Of a stretch of 64,000 bases of DNA, positions 1-13,089 are shown piece by piece (position 1 is the first letter of the stretch; each line of letters begins with the position of its first letter). The notes below the pieces were generated by a model that ran no database searches, had not been told where the DNA came from, and worked only from the letters and a program-made list of their open reading frames with translations. The stretch spans positions 104,113,142-104,177,141 of the forward strand of contig CM049306.1 in the NCBI GenBank assembly GCA_026874595.1, given 5' to 3'. The position numbers and the translations under genes were made by a program. The stretch is from Sipunculus nudus (taxonomy: Eukaryota; Annelida; Sipuncula; Golfingiida; Sipunculidae).

Positions 1-3000
1 TGATGGTCATGATTTTTGGCGTACATATTGATCATGAGATGTTACATCACTTCCTGCAGACTGGTGGCGCCACCTGTATTTTTCGATTTTTTACGAATTT
101 TTTTCTCTATTTTTGAGACCTTTAAAAATGTGAACATCTGTTAACAAGGCACAAATCATAAAGACTGGACTTAGAATCTTAATTCTTGACACACTGAGAG
201 GTCCATGAAAAATCTCCTTGGAAACCAGAAATTAGGTCTCTGTTACCCATATCCTTTGAGCTAACGGGCCCCAAAGTACCCCCCAGAATAGTAAAAAATT
301 TCATACAAAAACTTCAATATCTCAATAACTACATCACTGATGGTCTTCATTTTTGGCATAAATATTGATCATGAGATGTTCGATCAGTTCCTGCAGACTG
401 GTGGCGCCACCTGTACTGTTTGATTTTTTACGATTTTTTCCTCTATTTTTGAGACCTATGAGGATGCTGTCATCTGTTAGCGTGGCACAAATCGTAACGA
501 CTGGACCTAGAATCTTCATTTTCGACAGACTGAGAGACCTATGAAAAGTCTCCATGGAAACCAGAAATTAGGCCTCTGTTACCCATATCCTTTGAGCTAT
601 GGGGCCCAAAATTACCCCCCAGAATAGTCAAAAATTTCATTCAAAAACTTCAGTATTTCATTAACTACATCACTGATGGTCATGATTTTCGACATACATA
701 TTGATCATGAGATGTTTCATCAGTTTGTGCAGACTGGTGGCGCCACCTGTATTTTTCAATGTTCACGAATCGTTTTCTCCATTTTTGAGACCTTTAAGGA
801 TGTAGTTATCTGTCAACAGGGTACAAATCATAACGACTGGACCTAGAATCTTCGTTCTTGACACACAGGGAGACCCATGATAAGTCTCCATGGAAACCTG
901 AAATTTGGTCTCTGTTACCCATATCCTTTGAGCTATAGCACTCCAAAGTACAGCTCAGAATAATGGAAAATTTGATACAAAAGCTAAAGTATCTGAACAA
1001 CTAATGCAGAGATAACCATAATTGTTTGCATGGATATTGATCATGGAGTGTTTCATAAGTTTCTGCAGACTGGTGGCACCACCTGTATTTGTTCGTTTTT
1101 TTTACGAAATTTTTCTGTATTTTTGAGACCTTTAAAGATATGAACATCTGTTAACAGGGCACAAATCATAAAAACTGGACCAAGAATCTTCATTCTTGAC
1201 ACATAGGGAGACCCATGAAAAGTCTCCATGGAAACTTGAAATTAGGTCTCTGTTACCCATATTCTTTAAGCTGTATGGGTCCAAAATACCCCCCCCCCCC
1301 CCATGAATAATGGAAAATTTGATACAAAAACTGCAGTATTTCAATAACTACAACACTGATGGTCATGATTTTCGGCATACATATTGATCATGAGCTGTTC
1401 CATCAGTTTCTGCAGACTGGGTGTGCCACCTCTATTTTTTTTTCAAATTTTTACGAATTTTTTTCTTTTTTTTGAGACCTTTAAAGATGTGGTTATCTGT
1501 CAACAGGATACAAATCGCAACAACTGGACCTAGAATCTTCATTCTTGTCATGCAAGGAGGCCCATGAAAGGTGCCTGTGGAAACTTGAAATTAGGTCTCT
1601 GTTACCCATATCCTTCAAGCTATAGGACTCCGAAGTATCCCTCAGAATAATGGACAATTTGATACAAAAACTGAAGTATCTGAACAACTAATGCAGAGAT
1701 CACAATGATTTTTTGCATGGATATTGACCATTAAGTGTTTTTATTAGTTTCTGCAGACTGGTGGAGCCACCTGTATTTTTGTATCCGCCAAAACGAAGTT
1801 TTGCGGATACTATGTTTTTGACCGAGTTCCTCCGCCGTGGCGGCGTTCGTTTCCAGAGAGCTCCTCAGAGACTAATGGACCGATTTTTCCCAAACTTACA
1901 CCTATTATCAGGTCACATGTGAACTGGTGCCTAACCAATTTGCATTGACCTCTGACCTTTCCTCTCTATCCAGTGTCCATTTGTGGGTCTGTTTCCACTC
2001 ATAAACCCTCATATCTTGGGAACCGTTTGACCGATCAGGAAATAAAATTGATACAAATGTAGCCCTTGGATTGCTTTATAACATACACAAAAAATGGTGG
2101 CGCCACCTGTAACCATGTTTGCACAGTGTCCATCTGTTCATCTGCCTTGGGTTAAAATCACTCATATCTCTGCAGTGAATTGACTAATTCACCTGAAATT
2201 CGTCATGTGTATACATCCAGGATAGCTTTCTTGATTTTATGACAGGTGGCGCCACCTATGTTCACGTTCATGCTGATGACATCCAAGCTTATATCTCGGG
2301 AACCATTTGACCGATCAGGAAATAAAATTTATACAAATGTAGCCCTTTGATAGCTCTGTAACATACACAAAAAATGGTGGCGCCACCTGTAACAATGTTT
2401 GCACAGCGTCTGTCTGTTAGTCTGCCGTGGCCTAAAATTACTCATTTCTCTGTAGTGGTTCGACATAACTGCCTAAAATTTTGCAGGTTTATACATCGTG
2501 GACAGCTTTCTTGATTTTATGACAGGTGGCACCACCTACATTCTAGTTAACGCTGGACACATCCAACCTCATATCTCAGGAACCATTTGACCGATTGGGC
2601 CAAAATTGTGCATGTGTTTAGATCTCACATAGGTCTTTATCATACACAAAACTGGAGGGGTTACCTGCAAAGATTTTTGCACGGTGTTTGTCTGTTTGTC
2701 TGCCATGGGCAAAAATCGCTCATATACATGTAGTGGTTTGACTTTTCTGCCTAAAATTTTGCAGGTGTATACAACTTGGACAGATTTCTGGATTTGTGGT
2801 AGGTGGCACAACCTACATACACATTTAGGCTGCAGACATCCATGCTAATATGCAACATACCTCACTCTATTTCCCCTTGCCACTCAATCCATGCCTCACT
2901 ATCCGATTTTGGCAGATACATGTAGTCACTTGTCGGTTACCCGTATTCTAGTTTTAAAAGTTTACACATTTTTCTCTATTTTTGAGATATATAAATACAG

Positions 3001-3133
3001 ACTAAATCTTGGCCTGTTGGTTAATCTGTTTGATGCTTCAGTTGAATGGGTATATACTACCATTCTGGTGATAAAATTTCCTTTTGTGAATCTCTTCCCG
3101 GTCAGCTGAGCGTCATGACCCATGGGTCACTTG
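1..3133. repeat. Left arm of large inverted repeat (GGTGGCGCCACC-type tandem units)
   Basis: This stretch is the reverse complement of 49997-55289. Base 1 corresponds to about 55289, so the arm probably continues beyond the window. Bases 1-1780 are about 330-bp units, each with a GGTGGCGCCACC-like palindrome followed by CTGTATTTTT and a conserved body (GAGACCTTTAAA, GTTACCCATATCCTTTGAGC). Bases 1850-2830 are a second unit type with paired palindromes. Bases 2830-3133 are single-copy-like and end in the family-A terminus CAGCTGAGCGTCATGACCCATGGGTCAC. The short open frames here (for example 2569-2811 minus and 2891-3109 plus) recur almost unchanged in the other arm because the DNA is duplicated; they show no protein-family motif. 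Confidence 0.9.
1781..1810. repeat. Hairpin GTATCCGCC...GCGGATAC at a junction of two repeat types
   Basis: The arms GTATCCGCCAAAAC and GTTTTGCGGATAC pair with one bulged base around a GAA loop. It sits where the 330-bp units stop and the palindrome-pair units start, so it probably marks one end of an inserted element. A GC-rich near-palindrome (CCGCCGTGGCGG, 1832-1843) lies just beyond. The same pair recurs at 52158-52187 and 52125-52136 in the opposite arm. Confidence 0.75.
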
Positions 3134-4535
3134 TTTCCATTAAAAACCCATTGTTACACTGTAAGACTGCCTAATATCAAAATCACTGATCTGACTTTGA
3201 TCATATATAATATACATATTTTTCTATACATTTGCTATGCCAAAAATGATGTCAGTATTGCGTAATTGTTTTAAGTTATGGGCCCAAACATAATGCACTT
3301 TTTAAAAAATCGAGAAATATTTTTACTCCCTTAACAAGAGGATTACTGAAGCTAGAGATTTTTTGTCAGGGATGTAACAAGATTTAATCAAGATTCAATT
3401 GAATACCAAAAATTAGTTCTGAATTTTTCAAATTTTATAAGTTATAATTATAAATATAAAATTAGTACCTTAAATTTTGCCCAACTTTGACCATGGCACG
3501 TTTGTTTTCTGAGAGCACTGTTGATATAATTTTCATATCATGCACACATAAGGATTTCATCTTTGTAGTTTAGAAAGCTGAAAGAAATTGGCCAAATATT
3601 GTAGCTTTTATTAATGTTTATATGAGACCATGTCAGACCCAGGCTTAATCCAGCCCCTCTTCAGTCACTTGTATGTTGACCTTGTTGACCTTTCATCAGA
3701 TTATGCATGCTTGAGCGAAGCATACACTGGGGCAGCCAGGCAGCTAATGCCCAGCCACAGTTGATCCAGGTGTCCAACCCAACATCAAGTAGTTGTTTTG
3801 AAAAACAACATAACAATAAACAATAAATTAATAATTTTGTATTGGTTTTTATAACAAATTAAAGAAAAATTAATAGAAAAGGAATTTGTTAGTTGATGAG
3901 TAACAGAAAATTAACTTGCAGTTACTGATGATGTAAGAATCTTGTATGGATGGATAGAATGTCAATGTTAATGTTATTCCAAATAACACCATGCAGTCAC
4001 TTATGGTATTTTTCAGTGAAATTTTAATGATAAAAAATAAATCATTTTATTCATTACTAATCATTAGGGATCATATGAAGGAAATTAATGATAGACAAAG
4101 ATGCAGTTGATAATATTAATCTAGATTCCTACTGTGTCTAGTGTGTAGATTGATGTGAAAGTAGTCCAAAGTGAATATATTACATTTATTTTTTTAATAT
4201 AAATAAAAGCCATAAAACCAGGTACTTATGATCATTATTTAAATTTGTGAATTTTGTATATTCTGGATTCTCAACATCTTTGTTTGGCTAAAACTGAATA
4301 AATACTAGACATGGTGTGAATGCTTTGCAAATTTATTTGAATATGAATATGAATATGTACTGCATTAAAAATTTTTATTGCATAAGAATGGAAATTCAGG
4401 TAAAAATGAAAGTATTTGAATACCAGTGCAGATACTTTCAAAATATATTCATGAATGCATTCATGAATATATTCTATAATATTATTTCAATAATCATTTC
4501 AGTTATATTTTATTTTAAAAAATCATATGATTTTT

Positions 4536-4564
4536 AGCTCAGCTGACTATAAGTCATCTGAGCT
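4536..4564 (-). repeat. Family-A terminal hairpin (AGCTCAG...CTGAGCT)
   Basis: AGCTCAGCTGACT and AGTCATCTGAGCT form a 13-position stem with one mismatch and a 3-nt loop. The same hairpin, followed by TAAAAA in the opposite orientation, occurs at 35523-35551, 45842-45866, 55559-55587 and 56213-56241. It is the recurring 3' end of a repeat family whose 5' end carries GACCCATGGGTC and GCTCAGCTGA. Confidence 0.75.
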
Positions 4565-4578
4565 ATAGTCGTGGTCCA

Positions 4579-4649
4579 TTGTCCGTCGTCCGTCCGTCTG
4601 TCCGTCCGTCCGTCCGTCCGTCCGTCCGTCCGTCCGTCCGTCCGTCCGT
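4579..4649. repeat. (TCCG)n microsatellite
   Basis: A nearly perfect tetranucleotide tract next to the terminal hairpin at 4536-4564. The related tract at 55490-55545 (CGGACAGA-type) sits in the same place relative to its hairpin, so the microsatellite is part of the element and not a chance neighbour. The open frame with repeated Arg-Pro-Ser-Val across it is a product of the tract. Confidence 0.9.
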
Positions 4650-7511
4650 AGATGTGGCACGTTTTGAAACCGTAAGACCTAGGAATCCAAAATTCAGCAT
4701 AATGTTAGATGTCCCCAAGATCTCCTACCAAGCCGAAAACTGGGTCTTTGCGACTTCATTCCTTTGAGAAATTAAGGAAAAACCTCAATTTTTTTATTAA
4801 AAACCTATTTTCACACTTTAGGACTGCCTAATATCAAAACCACTCATCTGTTTTTCCTTATATTTCCTATAAATAATCCTCTATATAATTCCTATGCACA
4901 TGCCAGAAATTAGGTCTGTATTATTTAATTTAAAAAAGTTATGGGCCCAAACATAATGCATTTTGTAAATAATCAGGAAAGAAATTTTATCACTTAACAC
5001 AAAACTTGTTAAAGCTAAGCACTTTTTTTTCCAGTAATATTACTTTTATTAATCAAAATTAAATTGGATACCCAAAATTAGATCAAAATCTTTTAAATTT
5101 TTAAAAATATTAGCAAAAAAAAAAATTGGTACCTTAAATTTTGCCCAACTTTGACCATGGCACGTTTTTTTGCTGTAACTGCTGTGGATTTAATTTTCAC
5201 AGCATGTTTTTGTTAGCATTTCAACTGTTAACACCAAAAATTTGAAACCAGTTGATCAAAAACTGTAGATTTTATTCAAGTTTTCAAGCACCATGTCATA
5301 TATTGCTAGTGTTATGCAGTTTGCTAGAGCTCAGCTCCCGAGCTTCAGCTTTAAGTTCCTTAAATTTGGCATACAGTTAGATTTCTCCAAAATCCCCTAC
5401 CATGTCAAGAATTTGGTCACTAGGACTTAATTCCTTCGAGATATCAATGAAAAACTTCATTTTTCCATTAAAAACCCAATGTTACACTTTAAGACTGCCT
5501 AATATCAAAACCACTGATCTGACTTTGATCATATGTAATATACATATTTTTCTATACATTCACTATGCACATGCCAGAAATGATGTCAGTATTGCGTATT
5601 TTTTTAAGTTATGGGCCCATACATAATGCACTTTGTAAAAAATCAAGAAATATATTTACTCCCTTAACAAGGGCATTGCTGAAGCTAGAGATTTTTTTTG
5701 TCAGGGATGTAACATTATTTAATCAAGATTCAATTGAATACCCAAAATTAGTTCTGAATTTTTCAAATTTTATAAGTTATTAGTATACATATAAAATTAG
5801 TACCTTAAATTTTGCCCAACTGTGACCAAGGCACGTTTGTTTCCCGTGAGCACTGTTGATATAATTTTATATATCATGCACACATAAGGATTTCAGCTTT
5901 TTAGTTTAGAAAGCTGAAAGAAATTTGCCAAATATTGTAGCTTTTATTAATGTTTTTTATGAGACCCTATCAGACTTTGGCTCTCTCCAGCCCCTCTTGA
6001 GTCACCTGTATGTTGACCTTGTTGACCTTTCATCAAATTATGCACGCTTGAGGGGAGAATCCAGGCAGCTTATGGCCAGCCACAGTTGATCCAGGTGTTC
6101 AACCCAACTCATCTAGTAGTTTTAACCAACAACATAACAATAAACAATAAATTAATAAATTTTTATTGGTTTTTAATAACAAATTAAAGAAAAATAGAAA
6201 AGGAATTTGTTAGTTTATAATAACAGGAAATTAACTTGCAGTTACTGATGATATAAGAATCTTGTATCGATGGGTAGAATGTCACATATTCCAAATAACA
6301 CCATGCAGTCACCTATGGCATTTTTCAGTTCATTTTTAATGATAAAGAAGTAAATCATATTATTCATTACTAATCATTAAGGATTATATGAAGGAAATTA
6401 ATGATAGACAAAGATGCAGTTGATAATATTAATCTAGATTCCTACTGTGTCTAGTGTGTACATTGATGTGAAATTAGTCCAAAATGAATTTTTTACAGTT
6501 ATTTTATAATATAAATAAAAGCCATAAAACCAGGTACTTATGATCATTATTTAAATGTGTGAAATTTGTATATTCTGGATTCTCAACATCATTGTTTGGT
6601 GAAAACTGAATAAATACCAGACATGGTGCAAATACTTTGTAATTGTATTTAAATACGAATATGATTATGTACTCCATTATAAAATTTCTTGCATAAAGAA
6701 TGGGAATTCAGGTAAAAATGAAAGTATATGAATACTCGTGCAAATACTTTCAAAATGTATTCATGAATGCATTCATGAATATATTCTTTAATATTATTTT
6801 AATAATCATATCAGTTATATTTCATTTTAAAAAATCATATGATTCTCTTATTATTTTTAATAAAAATTATATTTGGGACAATATTTGTAATTTTTTTAAT
6901 AAATAGTTAAACTCTTATATTATATGTTCTGCTTATAAGTAATATGGCCAAATCAAAATCTGTGTGACAATAGTACTCCATTTGTTAATAAAATAAATGA
7001 AATCAATCCTCTTCCCTGTCTCCAAAGGTACTATCAAAATCATACATAAGCTAAACAACAACAACTCATAATACAGCTTATATTTATTACCACACAAAAC
7101 CAGCATGTGCCTCATTTCTAAATAATATTTTTTTATCATATATAACAGCTGAGCGTCGTGACCCATAGGTCCCTTGTCTTATTATTTTTTTTAATCAAAA
7201 TTATATTGGCACATTATATTGTTATTAAATTTTAATAAATAGTTAAACTCTTTTATAATATGTGCTGCTTATAAGTTATATGGCCAAGTCAAAATCTGTG
7301 TGACAATAGCACTCCATTTGTTAATAAAATAAATGAAATCAATCCTCTTCCCTGTCTCCAAAGATACTATCAAAATCATACATAAGCTAAACACCAACAA
7401 CTCATAATAAAGCTTATATTTATTACCACACAAAACAAGCATGTGCCTCTTTCCAAAATCATATTTTTTATCATATATAACAGCTGAGTGCCTTGACCCA
7501 TGGGTCCCTTG

Positions 7512-8709
7512 TTTTTTCTGGGGTTGAACGGTTTCTGTACATCTAGTGATGATGATATGATGCTGGGTAAATTGATCGTGGGTAGTCATGTTGATTTGTA
7601 ATTGGTGAGTGGACAAATTTCAAATTTATTCAGGGTGACTTGAAGTTGGTGACTTGAAGTCACAAGTAGGTGAGTGTTCAACATTAGTCATGAAGACTTG
7701 TGTCATGGTAACACAGGTTTGGTCTAACTTAAGGCATAATGACACAAACTTTGAACAAAGTTGAACTGATGTGAAATGATTTGTTAACAGTTTCTGTCTT
7801 CAGTTTCAGTTCTCATGAAAAAGTTCTTTGAAAGTAAATAATGAGAGATTATCTTCTCAAATGGTTATTTAGGAAATTCCCCTTTTATCAGTGATTGTGG
7901 TTACTTGTGAAGTAGTTCAGTACTATTTTATTATAACTTTTGTTCTTGGCTGCTACAAGTTTAAAGTGGCAAGTTCAGAGTTTGGAAAAGTAATCTGTTA
8001 GTTATTAAAGTCTGATGAATCTGCTGAAGTTTACATTTTTATTTATTCAAGTAAAATAGTTTATATATTCAAAGTATATGACACACTGCTAATTACCAGA
8101 CTTGCTATTTTGGTTTTGAGTTACAAACAGTATATTATGTAAAATTGTATTGGGTAAAAATTATGTATTAGGTAAAATTTCATTTTTTATTTATCAGATA
8201 ATGGATACCAAATGTAAGTGGTCGCAATGATTATGTATTGACACACATTTAGGAAATTTGCTGTTTATGAAAGTATTGGGTTTCAGAAGACTAATTTGAT
8301 ATGTGCTTGAAAAACCAACAAATGTTATATACTTACACAATTAATGATCTACAAAAAAAATATTCAAACGTGGAAATTTATCAACAATAAACATGATCAC
8401 CATTTCTCATACAGGTGCCTTGAATTTGTATATTTTTGTAAACATCTCTGTGCATCGTAGTCATGTTAATGATACCATGAATGTACCATGGCTTGCTGTA
8501 TAGTCATACTTGAAAAAATAAATTGTACATAAACATGAATTCAATATTTTCTTGTTTTGGTCGCATGTGTCATCAGTGCTGAGTGTACCTTATTATTTTT
8601 GGCTTTTGGATATCCTAGGGGGTTATTGACATAATTGGCTGAAATTCACAATTTTAAAGAACTTTGTTTGCCAGTTTTTGCAAATTCCACAAAGAAGTCT
8701 GAGGACTAC
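7512..8709. other. Intergenic stretch, no gene recognised
   Basis: AT-rich sequence between the duplication block and the LTR element. I see no long open frame, splice-bounded exon or repeat structure. Confidence 0.5.
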
Positions 8710-9415
8710 TGTTATGGAGTAGGAAAGGGTGTATATGTGACTTGACATATATTTAAAGGAATATTTCAATATTTCTAAAATTTACTTTAGAGGCAAATGA
8801 AAATCAATCTTGGTTACAATCTGTTCCGATATTCAGACAGAGCCAAAGAATTATTAATGTTCATCAGATGACCAAGTATCTAATGGTAATTCAGTATGTT
8901 TGTAGAGCCTAAATGTACTCTCACAAATTAGCTCTAAATTGGTTGCTATGATGAGGCAGGCAGATTTTGTTTATACGAGTTTAGAAATAGGACTTGTAGG
9001 TCAGTCTAAAACTGGATGCATGTCAGGTCAGACTTGGGATTTTCCTTGGAACTTTTGTCCAATCAGATCTCACAAAAGTTAGGAAGAACACTTACACCTC
9101 TGATGTAATTGTGACCTACTTTGGGTCATCCAATAAGGTTTAGCTTTTATGACGAAATGCAGAAATATGGATATGTACGTCTCATATGTCACATGACAGC
9201 TCTGTAACAAAACTATCTGTAGTGCGCGCTGAGAGTCAGAGAGAGAGACGGACAATCTCTTGCCAGGCCGGCAGGCCGCGGCAGAGATTATCCCAGACTC
9301 TGTCCTGTGAATAAAGGCTTCTGTCATCAAACTGGTCTTGGAACATTGTCAGCCACCAACATCAGCTACCGTATGTGATACAGGTGGGGACATCCCCAAA
9401 CCCCACATTGTATCA
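8710..9415 (+). repeat. 5' LTR
   Basis: This copy matches 12161-12867 along most of its length with scattered substitutions and a 3-base gap. A polyadenylation hexamer AATAAA is at 9310-9315, followed by GGCTTCTGTCATCAAACTGG. The stretch at about 9225-9300 is far more diverged between the two LTRs than the rest. Confidence 0.85.
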
Positions 9416-12160
9416 TTATGGTGGAGACCGGGTCCCGTATCATTATGGTGGATGAACCGGGATTCACTTCCAGCACATCAGCACCAGAAAAACCGACAAT
9501 GCTGCCAGCTGGAGTGAAGAAAGAAGATCCTCCCTCGCAGCCACAGGCGCCATTGACTGGTCTCCCATCTCACAACTGCATTGGAACCTAGATGTCTACA
9601 GCATCACACTCTAACATCAAGAATGTCATCTCTGCTGCTGAAGGTATCAAACTTTGCTATGAACTCTCTCTTCAAACTTTAACTTGGCTGCAGTTTCTTA
9701 GTGCTCTGCTTGAGAGGATCAAAGACTTCTCTGTATCTTTAAACCAAAAGGACACTGTAATCAGCATACTGCTTTAACAGTGACTTCAAGTTGCTAAAAT
9801 GACTCCTTTCGTTAAAAAAAGTGCTGTGATATCTCAACCTGAGATCATCATTGTTCCTGACCAGCCACATAAAAAAAATCAATATCGGGACAAGCCAGCT
9901 TCGGGCCTATGTCAACAATAATACTGGCAAATACCACGTGCACTGTGTTTAGTGTGACAACAAGTTCATGCTATGTTCCTGCAACTACAAGAAGCAGATT
10001 CGCCGTTCTACTGCTATCTTCTGCATCACCTTCCATACCATGACTCCAGAAAGAAAAAAAGAAGCCAAGTGAGCAGAGAAGACCACAGAAGACCCAAAGA
10101 AGACAAGATTTCCTGAGGTAATGAAAAACAAAACCAGAGACTCTGAATTTTACATGCCTACTATAATATTGGGGCATTTCAGAATATTTTGCATGTATAT
10201 GTTGTGAACAAAAATAAATATATGTCTGTGTATTCTATAACTTTCTCTTATTTCTGTGTCATAATTGTAATATGATATAAATTAATGTCTCTATCTAACT
10301 GATATGGTTAGGAATAGGCTTACAAAAAAAATCATAAACAGTGTAGAACTGTCAATGTTAGATTTGATATAGTAATGTCTATCTAAGATGTTTACATGTA
10401 ATGTCACCAAAATGACTGTATTGATTTACATTCAATAATTCCTAGAGTAGAGCAATATGCAACATCATCAGCATATTAATTAGCATTTATTTATATTGAG
10501 AAATTCTCATGTGTTGTTCCATACCAAATCAGAGGTATCGAAATGCTCTCTTGGCTATAAATTTAATGGAATGGTAGCACATTGTGTCACAAAAGCACAA
10601 TGCGATGCTTATTTTTAATTGTCACAGTTTGGTCCTCAAACACGGGTTCATGGGAAGCCCCCCAATATATAGGGAATTGGACAAACTGGGGAGTGTGATG
10701 ACTCCAAAAGTCAATAATGCACTGACCTGTGGTCACATTATTGCCTCAAACAAGGGTTTGATATGGTTAACCTCATTAATAGCTGGAAATGCCAGGCAAG
10801 ATATGTAGGTTAACATAGGAATTCTTCTCATAGGAATTCACATTAACGCGTACTATGACAGACATGTTTCATGAGCAAATGCATTCTGGTCGCTGCATTC
10901 ATGATACTGATAACCCATAAACCAAGATGTGGAGTGACAAGGATTTCAAGCATTAACATTCTTTTAATTTACATCATCACTCTACAGATGTATGTTTGAT
11001 CTTACAAAATGATGTACGTACAAATTACCATCTTAATCCTGGGACTAGATCAGAACCTGCAACTGTCAGTGAATTATTTCATTTTTCATGAACATGTTTT
11101 GACTCATATTTCGCCTTGTTCATGCACAAAAATGGGTAATAAATGGGAATGACATCATTCTGTCATGTACTTATCCGCTGGTAAGGTACACCAGTTGTGT
11201 TATGCTAAAGGAGTAGCATATCCATCAATCCATTATCAAAAGTCAACTTGTCCCAATGGCAAGTATGAAAGCCAAGATGTATTTTGAATCATTGGTACTG
11301 ATCAACACGCAGAGCAGATAGTCATATGTACATATGTATATGTTAAACTCTTAGGCACAAGAATATATCAACTTTGACAGATTAGGAATTCATTATCCAT
11401 TTCTCAAAAGTAATTATATGTTTAGCTACAGACATTGTTAGCAATCACTTGTCATTTTTGAAATGCACATTGTTGTTATACAGAACATATTCATGTAACA
11501 TCACTTACTGTATGCTAGAATGGTTCACATACTTTGACTTATTCCATTGCTTATACGGTATGCAGAGTACTTGCATATTCTAGCTGTGCATTCATTATGA
11601 ACATGATGCTATAATCATGTCTATTAAGATATTTATTTATTGATTCTATTTAAATACTGCCATACTTATTTAATCTAATGTTGACTGCTTATATTAGGAT
11701 GTCAAATAATGTCATCATGGTTGCGATGTTGTTCCTGATTCCTTATACATCAGCATTTTATCTTCTAGATATTGTTTAGGATTGTCCATTCACAAAAAAA
11801 AAGAAATTTTGTGTTAGTAAGCATTTATGTGTAACTATATATATCTCCTTTCTCAGCTTATTAAGCTTTAGCTTAGGCGTTGTTGTACTGCTACATAATT
11901 TTAAAATAGGCACTTTCTCCAATTCCTTACACTGTTACATCTGGAAATGTGACATATGTTAATGTATTCCACATCTATATTGATCTGTGTAATTCCATCA
12001 CAACCCACATCAGTGATGTACTATTTTACTATCTACAGACATATATCCATCACATTTTGTATTTCTGTCATCTACATTCCAGTTATCCTTCTTGAAATAA
12101 CTAATTTTTCTCCAACTTAGCCAATGAGGCCGGAGCCTCATTCTGAATACCAGAGGGATA
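9416..12160 (+). other. LTR element internal region, no intact gag-pol
   Basis: The first 750 bases have mixed composition, with short open frames such as 9592-9777; no zinc knuckle, protease, reverse transcriptase or integrase motif is visible. The remaining 1.9 kb is AT-rich and non-coding. The phrase GTATCATTATGGTGGA occurs twice directly after the 5' LTR. I assign no product. Confidence 0.55.
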
Positions 12161-12867
12161 TGTTATGGAGTAGGAAAGGGTGTATATGTGACTTGACATA
12201 TATTTAAAGGAATATTTCAATATTTCATCTAAAATTTACTTTAGAGGCAAATGAAAATCAATCTTGGTTACAGTCTGTTCTGATATTCAGACAGAGCCAA
12301 AGAATTATTAATGTTCATCAGATGACCAAGTATCTAATGGTAATTCAGTATGTTTATAGAGCCTAAATGTACTCTCACAAATTAGCTCTAAATTGGTTTC
12401 TATGATGAGGCAGGCAGATTATGTTTATACGAGTTTGGAAATAGGACTTGTAGGTCAGTCTAAAACTGGATGCATGTCAGGTCAGACTTGGGATTTTCCT
12501 TGGAACTTTTGTCCAATCAGATCTCACAAAAGTTAGGAAGAACACTTACACCTCTGATGTAATTGTGACCTACTTTGGGTCATCCAATAAGGTTTAGCTT
12601 TTATGAAGAAATGCAGAAATATGGATATGTACGTCTCATATGTCACGTGAAAGCTCTGTAACAAAACTATCTGTAGTGCGCACTGTGAGTCAGAGTGAGG
12701 CAGAGAGACTGGGCGGCTCTCTCAGAGAGAGAGAGAGACTGTCCCAGACCTCTTGCTATTGAATAAAGGCTTCTGTCATCAAACTGGTCTTGGAACATTG
12801 TCAGCCACCAACATCAGCTACCGTATGTGATACAGTTGGAGACATCCCCAAACCCCACATTGTATCA
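12161..12867 (+). repeat. 3' LTR
   Basis: Direct repeat of 8710-9415, with AATAAA at 12762-12767. The R-like stretch at about 12675-12755 holds a GAGA-rich run not present in the 5' copy. It ends TTGTATCA and is followed by CTAC, matching the bases before the 5' LTR. Confidence 0.85.
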
Positions 12868-13089
12868 CTACTGTCCTTTTTACTGTAAAATGTCAAGCGC
12901 AAGCCAGGAATTTGTTCCCAAATAGCATATGTATATATGTGTGGGTTTTTGTTGGGAATCAAGGGGAGTGGGGGATCTATTGGTTAATAGATCTAGCGAG
13001 TATCATAAAAGTCGTCTAAATTGCTGAGATGGTTATCACAGTGACACAAAAGTAAATGGACTGACAGTTAGGCAGATGCTTCCCTTCTC

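Larger units (their letters stand above)
3134..7511. repeat. Nested tandem-duplication block, AT-rich
   Basis: Bases about 3137-4535 and about 5466-6850 are diverged direct copies. Both run from CCATTAAAAACCCA through ATGATGTCAGTATTGCGTA, CTTAACAAG and GATTCCTACTGTGTCTAGTG to AATATTATTT. A third, more diverged partial copy lies at about 4780-5300. At the right end 6860-7180 and 7185-7511 are a second direct duplication of about 325 bp; each ends in a family-A terminus (CAGCTGAG ... GACCCATRGGTC) read on the minus strand. No coding gene is supported; the short frames appear in pairs because the DNA is duplicated. Confidence 0.8.
8710..12867 (+). mobile_element. Short LTR retrotransposon, probably non-autonomous
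   Basis: Two direct repeats of about 706 bp (8710-9415 and 12161-12867) begin TGTTATGG and end TTGTATCA, giving the TG...CA boundaries of LTRs. The flanks carry CTAC (8706-8709 and 12868-12871), a 4-bp target duplication, or 5 bp if the adjoining A is counted. The internal region is only about 2.7 kb and has no long gag-pol frame, so the element would depend on proteins supplied in trans. The 5' LTR is followed by TTATGGTGGAGACC, a possible primer-binding region, and the 3' LTR is preceded by a purine-rich AGAGGGA. The superfamily is not determinable from this sequence. Confidence 0.85.

Noticed and set aside
2569-2811. A conserved small protein, because the same frame occurs at 50320-50562
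   Set aside because: Both lie in the arms of the inverted repeat, so the identity is at DNA level; no family motif or codon-specific conservation is visible.
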